Shown here: positions 22,275 through 26,269 of the stretch, piece after piece | Layout: each line of letters begins with the position of its first letter | How positions within the stretch are numbered: the stretch's first letter is position 1 | From: an uncultured Ignavibacteria bacterium | Lineage (GTDB): Bacteria; Bacteroidota; Ignavibacteria; Ignavibacteriales; Melioribacteraceae | Reading direction: 5' to 3' | Length of the DNA: 26,269 nucleotides | NCBI GenBank assembly: GCA_937930275.1 | Contig: CALGLM010000239.1 | Span: 1 to 26,269 of the forward strand | The notes under the pieces: generated by a model | Databases searched by the model: none | Seen by the model: only the letters and a program-made list of their open reading frames with translations | Told to the model about the DNA's origin: nothing | Program-made: the position numbers and the translations under genes

Positions 22275-24407
22275 ATGCTTTTTACCAAAAAATTTTTACA
22301 ATACTTTCATAAACCCGAAAACTTTTTTAACAGAGATTTAAGCTGGATTGAGTTTAATCGCAGAGTTTTAGAAGAAGCTTTTAATAGCGATTTACCTTTA
22401 CTTGATAAAGTAAAATTCGTTTCAATATTCTTTTCCAATTTAGATGAATTTTATATGATTCGTGTAAGCGGGCTAAAAGAACAAATTGCAGCAAATATAA
22501 TAGAACCTACTATTGACGGGCTAACTCCTATTGCCGTTCTTAAAAGTATTGATAAATCAGTAAGAAGCATGGTTAACGATGTTTACAATTATTGGAACAA
22601 TAAGTTAGTACCCGAATTAAAGAAAAACGGAATTCATATAGTAAATTTAAGCGAAACAAGCGTAGAAGAAAAGGCTGTATTAAATAAATATTTTTATGAT
22701 GAAATATATCCTATTTTAACGCCGTTGGCGTTCGACCCCGGTCGCCCATTCCCCTATATATCTAACTTAAGTATTAGTTTTGCAATTTTGGTAAAAAAAC
22801 CGGGAGGCGAGCAACATTTTGCACGTGTTAAAATTCCGAATCTTATACCGCGTTTATTGCGCGTTAACGAAATTATAAAGCCTAAAAACGGCAAAAACAC
22901 AACATGTTACAAATACATTTGGGTTGGTGATTTAATTAGAGAAAATTTGTACACTTTGTTCCCCGGATACGAAGTAGTAAATGCGCATCGATTTAGAATT
23001 ATTAGAGATACCGACTTAGAAATTCAAGAAGACGAAGCAGACGATTTATTAGAATTAATTGAAGAAAACATAAAACAGCGTAAATTTGGGAACGTTGTAA
23101 GATTGGAAGTTGAAAAAGACATGCCCGAATTTATGTTGGAAACATTAATTGAAAACTTGCAAATTACAAAGGATGACATACAAGTTATTGACGGCGTATT
23201 AGGTTTAAGCGATGTAATGCGATTATATGAAGTTCCTTTTCATCATTTAAAAGAAAAGGTTTTTCACCCGATGATACCTAAAGAGCTTGAAGAAGAAAAT
23301 ATTTTTTCTATTATTAAGAATAGAGATCTAATATTTTATCACCCATATGACTCATTCACTCCTATTGTCGATTTTATTAAGACGGCTTCCCAAGATCCTG
23401 ATGTACTTGCCATTAAACAAACATTATATCGTGTAGGCAGTAATTCACCTATTGTTAAAGCTCTTATTGAGGCAGCCGAAAGGAAAAAACAAGTTGCGGT
23501 TTTAGTTGAGCTAAAAGCGCGTTTTGACGAAGAAAATAATATTTATTGGGCTAAAGAACTTGAAAAAGCAGGCGTACATGTCGTTTACGGACTGGTCGGC
23601 TTAAAAACCCATTGTAAGATGACTCTTGTTGTTAAACGCGAACTTGACGGAGTACAACGTTATGTTCACTTGGGTACGGGTAATTATAACCCGGGTACTT
23701 CAAAAATTTATACAGACTTAGGCTTATTTACTTGTAACAAAGAAATTTGCGCCGATGTTACGGAAGTATTTAATTATTTAACCGGCTACTCGGCTCAACA
23801 AGAATTTAGAAAATTATTTGTTGCCCCTATTAATATACGTGCCGGAATAATTAAACTTATAGAAAGAGAAGTACTACATGCCAATAAAGGGAAAAAAGCT
23901 CATATAATATTAAAGATGAACTCGCTTGTTGATCCCACTTTTATTTCGGCTTTGTATGCTGCTTCGCAACGAGGCGTAAAAATTGATTTAATTATACGAG
24001 GAATTTGTTGTTTAGTACCACAAGTACCCGGATTAAGTGAAAATATTCGAGTAATTAGCATTGTCGGAAGATTTTTAGAGCATAGCAGAATATTTTATTT
24101 CCTTAATGACGGTAACGAAGAAGTTTATTGCGGAAGTGCCGATTTAATGCAAAGAAACTTAGATAGAAGAGTTGAAGTGATTTTCCCAATAGAGAGCGAA
24201 GAACATAGGAAAACAATAATTAATAAAGTACTTATTCCTTCTCTTAAAGATAATGTAAAAGCACGCGTTCTTCTACCAACCGGTAAATATTCTTTTAATC
24301 ATCCGGTTTATAATGAAGCTATCGTTTCGGTTCAAGACTATTTGATGAATTTAACTACTTCAGATCCGGTTAAAACCATTCAGCGCGAAAAAAATAAAAA
24401 GAAGTAA
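22275..24407 (+). CDS. ppk1: Polyphosphate kinase 1
   Basis: A 710-residue PPK1, normal length. The N-terminal domain begins FFNRDLSWIEFNRRVLEEA. The catalytic half has the phospholipase-D-like core: H446 in GLKTHCK corresponds to the autophosphorylated His of E. coli PPK (H435), with HLGTGNYNPGT after it; H603 in RFLEHSRIF corresponds to the second essential His (H592). SADLMQRNLDRRVEV near the end is also conserved. Known role: reversible transfer of the ATP gamma-phosphate to polyphosphate, with effects on stress survival. It begins 20 nt after the deaminase gene, and its stop is directly followed by the ATG of the PAP2 gene. Confidence 0.97.
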   Translation: MLFTKKFLQYFHKPENFFNRDLSWIEFNRRVLEEAFNSDLPLLDKVKFVSIFFSNLDEFYMIRVSGLKEQIAANIIEPTIDGLTPIAVLKSIDKSVRSMVNDVYNYWNNKLVPELKKNGIHIVNLSETSVEEKAVLNKYFYDEIYPILTPLAFDPGRPFPYISNLSISFAILVKKPGGEQHFARVKIPNLIPRLLRVNEIIKPKNGKNTTCYKYIWVGDLIRENLYTLFPGYEVVNAHRFRIIRDTDLEIQEDEADDLLELIEENIKQRKFGNVVRLEVEKDMPEFMLETLIENLQITKDDIQVIDGVLGLSDVMRLYEVPFHHLKEKVFHPMIPKELEEENIFSIIKNRDLIFYHPYDSFTPIVDFIKTASQDPDVLAIKQTLYRVGSNSPIVKALIEAAERKKQVAVLVELKARFDEENNIYWAKELEKAGVHVVYGLVGLKTHCKMTLVVKRELDGVQRYVHLGTGNYNPGTSKIYTDLGLFTCNKEICADVTEVFNYLTGYSAQQEFRKLFVAPINIRAGIIKLIEREVLHANKGKKAHIILKMNSLVDPTFISALYAASQRGVKIDLIIRGICCLVPQVPGLSENIRVISIVGRFLEHSRIFYFLNDGNEEVYCGSADLMQRNLDRRVEVIFPIESEEHRKTIINKVLIPSLKDNVKARVLLPTGKYSFNHPVYNEAIVSVQDYLMNLTTSDPVKTIQREKNKKK

Positions 24408-25229
24408 ATGAAAAACACAATAAGTTTTATATTTTTAGTGCTTATTACTCCTTTTTTCAATTTCGCTCAAAACGATTCGATAAATATTCCCATTCACTCC
24501 AAATTTTGGCATGACGCAAAAATATTTTTGAATGACGGAGTTGATTATTTCACATATCCGCTACATGCAGATTCAAAAGATTGGATGATATTCGCCGGAA
24601 TAACAACCACAACTTACGGGTTAATGCATGCAGATAGCTGGGTTAAAGATAATGTTGGGAGAAATACCACATTAACACTTAACCAAGATTTTTGGGATAT
24701 TCCTACATCTTACGGAATTGTTACTTATGCTAATATTGCAGCTCTTTCCACTTACGGAGTCGGACTATTTTCTGGAAATAACGAAATTAGAAAAGTCGGA
24801 AGAATGTTATTTCAAAGCCTTTCTTATTCGGGTTTAAACGTTATGTTTTTTAGAACGGTAATTGAAAGGACAAGACCATATTATAACAAAGGACAATGGG
24901 ATTTTAAGTTTTTTACTACCAACAACGAATTCCAGTCATTCCCAAGCGGACATACAACTGTAGCTTTTGCCTTTTCTACTGTTCTTGCAGAGTATTTTGA
25001 TACTTTTTATAGCAGAATATTTTTTTATAGTTTAGCCGCAACTACTGCATTTGCAAGGGTTTATAATAATCAGCATTTTTTAAGCGATGTTTTTTTTGGA
25101 GCTTTAATTGGAATTTCAGGCGGATTGCATACTGTTACGCAGGAAAAAAAGCGAGATGGTAACTGCCAAACTTCAAGTTTTCAAATTCTACCCGGATATA
25201 ACTCCTTAAACTTTGTTTATAGTTTTTAG
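24408..25229 (+). CDS. Exported PAP2-family phosphatase
   Basis: A 273-residue protein with a signal peptide (about 1-20, ending NFA). The acid-phosphatase/PAP2 motifs are present in variant form. Motif 1 is R149-x6-RP (RTVIERTRP), with Arg replacing the usual Lys. Motif 2 is PSGH (179-182), containing the catalytic His. Motif 3 is R217-x5-H223-x3-D227, with Ala in place of the usual Ser before the Arg. Hydrophobic segments around 105-122 and 183-215 suggest membrane association on the periplasmic side. Likely substrates are lipid phosphates or pyrophosphates (undecaprenyl-PP, phosphatidate); polyphosphate is possible given ppk1 directly upstream (no gap, TAA-ATG), but that is inference. Confidence 0.9.
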   Translation: MKNTISFIFLVLITPFFNFAQNDSINIPIHSKFWHDAKIFLNDGVDYFTYPLHADSKDWMIFAGITTTTYGLMHADSWVKDNVGRNTTLTLNQDFWDIPTSYGIVTYANIAALSTYGVGLFSGNNEIRKVGRMLFQSLSYSGLNVMFFRTVIERTRPYYNKGQWDFKFFTTNNEFQSFPSGHTTVAFAFSTVLAEYFDTFYSRIFFYSLAATTAFARVYNNQHFLSDVFFGALIGISGGLHTVTQEKKRDGNCQTSSFQILPGYNSLNFVYSF

Positions 25230-25319
25230 CTATTTTATCTAAATTTATCCCTTTCCTTTAAAATTCGCCTAATTTTACTTAAGTTTAATGTTACATTTTT
25301 AATTTTTTTGAAAAATATA

Positions 25320-26269
25320 ATGAATTTACTACAAAACGAATTTGCTGTTTTCTTTTTAATAGTGGCATTGGGTTTAATTCTCGGTAATATAAAGATAAAA
25401 GGAATTTCATTAGAAAGCAGCGGAGTTATTTTTGTTGCTTTACTTTTTGGGCACTACGGATATAAAACACCCGAACTATTACAAAACATAGGGTTAATAC
25501 TATTTATATACTCTGTCGGTATTGCGGCCGGACCCGGATTTTTTAAATCGTTTAAAGAACAAGGAATACAATTTATAGCTCTTGCAGCCGTTGTTGTATT
25601 TAGCGGTGGTTTAATTACTCTTTTATTAGGTAAATTTTCCGGAACGGATATGCGATTAATGGTAGGTTTATTTACAGGTGCATTAACAAGCACTCCAGGT
25701 TTAGCAACTGCTATAGACGCTTCTAAATCCACACTTGCTTCAATAGGCTATGGTATTGCATACCCTTTCGGTGTTTTGGGTGTTATAATTTTTGTTAGGA
25801 TAATTAATAAAATCTTACGTATAAATTTAGTTGATTCAAAATTAGAATACGACGAAAGTCTAAAAAAGGATAACCCTAATTTGTTTAATAAAAATTATAA
25901 AGTTACAAACCCAAATATTTTTGGTAAAGCTATTGGTGTTTTAAAAGTTAGATCAATGACAAACTGTAACATATCGCGAGTTTATCACGAAGGAGTAACT
26001 ACAACACCAACAGCAGAAACTATTTTATTTGAAGGGGATATTATTAAAGCAGTCGGAAGTATAGACGGTTTAGAAAAAGTAAGATTGTTAATAGGCGAAG
26101 AAACGGACATAAAAATACCTTTAAGCAAAGACTACTTGATTAAAAGTATTTTAGTATCAAATCCTAAGATTTCCAATAAAACTTTTGCCGATATAGGACT
26201 ATTTGCAAACCACGAAGCTACTGCGACTTGCATAAGAAGATCAGGCATAGATATTACACCCAAAGCTTC
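25320..26269 (+). CDS. AspT/YidE/YbjL-family transporter, 3'-truncated by window edge
   Basis: The frame from ATG 25320 stays open to the end (316 complete codons), so the C-terminal part is missing; full members are about 530-560 residues. The N-terminal half is a membrane domain of the AspT-YidE-YbjL duplication family: NLLQNEFAVFFLIVALGLILG, then LFIYSVGIAAGPGFF and the hallmark GLFTGALTSTPGLATA. The visible hydrophilic part that follows (from about residue 175) contains one complete RCK_C/TrkA-C-like domain (VLKVRSMTNC to DIIKAVGSIDGLEK) and the start of a second. Known members include the aspartate:alanine antiporter AspT; the substrate here is not determined. It lies 90 nt after the PAP2 gene with no clear terminator between. 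Confidence 0.88.
   Translation, partial: MNLLQNEFAVFFLIVALGLILGNIKIKGISLESSGVIFVALLFGHYGYKTPELLQNIGLILFIYSVGIAAGPGFFKSFKEQGIQFIALAAVVVFSGGLITLLLGKFSGTDMRLMVGLFTGALTSTPGLATAIDASKSTLASIGYGIAYPFGVLGVIIFVRIINKILRINLVDSKLEYDESLKKDNPNLFNKNYKVTNPNIFGKAIGVLKVRSMTNCNISRVYHEGVTTTPTAETILFEGDIIKAVGSIDGLEKVRLLIGEETDIKIPLSKDYLIKSILVSNPKISNKTFADIGLFANHEATATCIRRSGIDITPKA

Overview
The window reads as an ordinary chromosomal stretch of a low-GC (about 30-35% by eye) Gram-negative bacterium of the Bacteroidota/Chlorobiota/Ignavibacteriota group. Two exported proteins end in type IX secretion (T9SS) sorting domains carrying the NPFNP motif that I associate with Ignavibacteria-like genomes. DUF4139, DUF5009-type and DUF1015 proteins also fit this group, and one promoter matches the Bacteroidota consensus TTTG-N20-TAnnTTTG. 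The genus assignment is inference. I see no phage, insertion sequence, CRISPR array, tRNA or rRNA.

Layout. (1) 1-4840, plus strand: the 3' part of mfd (transcription-repair coupling factor, cut by the window edge), a small membrane-anchored CxxCH haem-binding-domain protein, and an apparently solitary Eco57I-like adenine-N6 DNA methyltransferase that overlaps the haem gene by one base. (2) 4860-9328, minus strand: a T9SS-exported protein with one CxxCH site, a duplicated ten-helix transporter-like membrane protein, and a B12-binding-type radical SAM enzyme. (3) 9510-11525: a small orphan gene, a LOG-family nucleotide hydrolase with a Lys/Arg-rich membrane protein upstream of it, and a TerB-like protein. 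(4) 11635-14928, minus strand: recN, then an ECF sigma factor and its putative membrane anti-sigma factor, then rpmE. (5) 15078-19846, minus strand: a T9SS-exported protein with four carboxypeptidase-regulatory-like repeats, and a DUF5009-type membrane protein followed by DUF1015. (6) 20035-26269, plus strand: DUF4139, dCMP deaminase, ppk1, an exported PAP2 phosphatase, and the 5' part of an AspT/YidE-type transporter.

Functional themes. Genome maintenance (mfd, recN), stress signalling (sigma/anti-sigma pair, polyphosphate kinase) and cell-envelope proteins share the window. The clearest transcription units are mfd-haem-MTase, recN-sigma-anti-sigma, DUF5009-DUF1015, and dCMP deaminase-ppk1-PAP2.

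I do not see a clear new multi-gene system. The most interesting signals are non-coding: mutually exclusive hairpins in the leader of the duplicated transporter gene (7760-7853), a perfect TGTGA-N6-TCACA CRP-type site plus a second inverted repeat upstream of a T9SS gene, and a GC-rich island in a gene-free stretch near 21560. On the protein side, the radical SAM/transporter neighbourhood, the 75-residue insert in the transporter and the orphan methyltransferase merit a second look.
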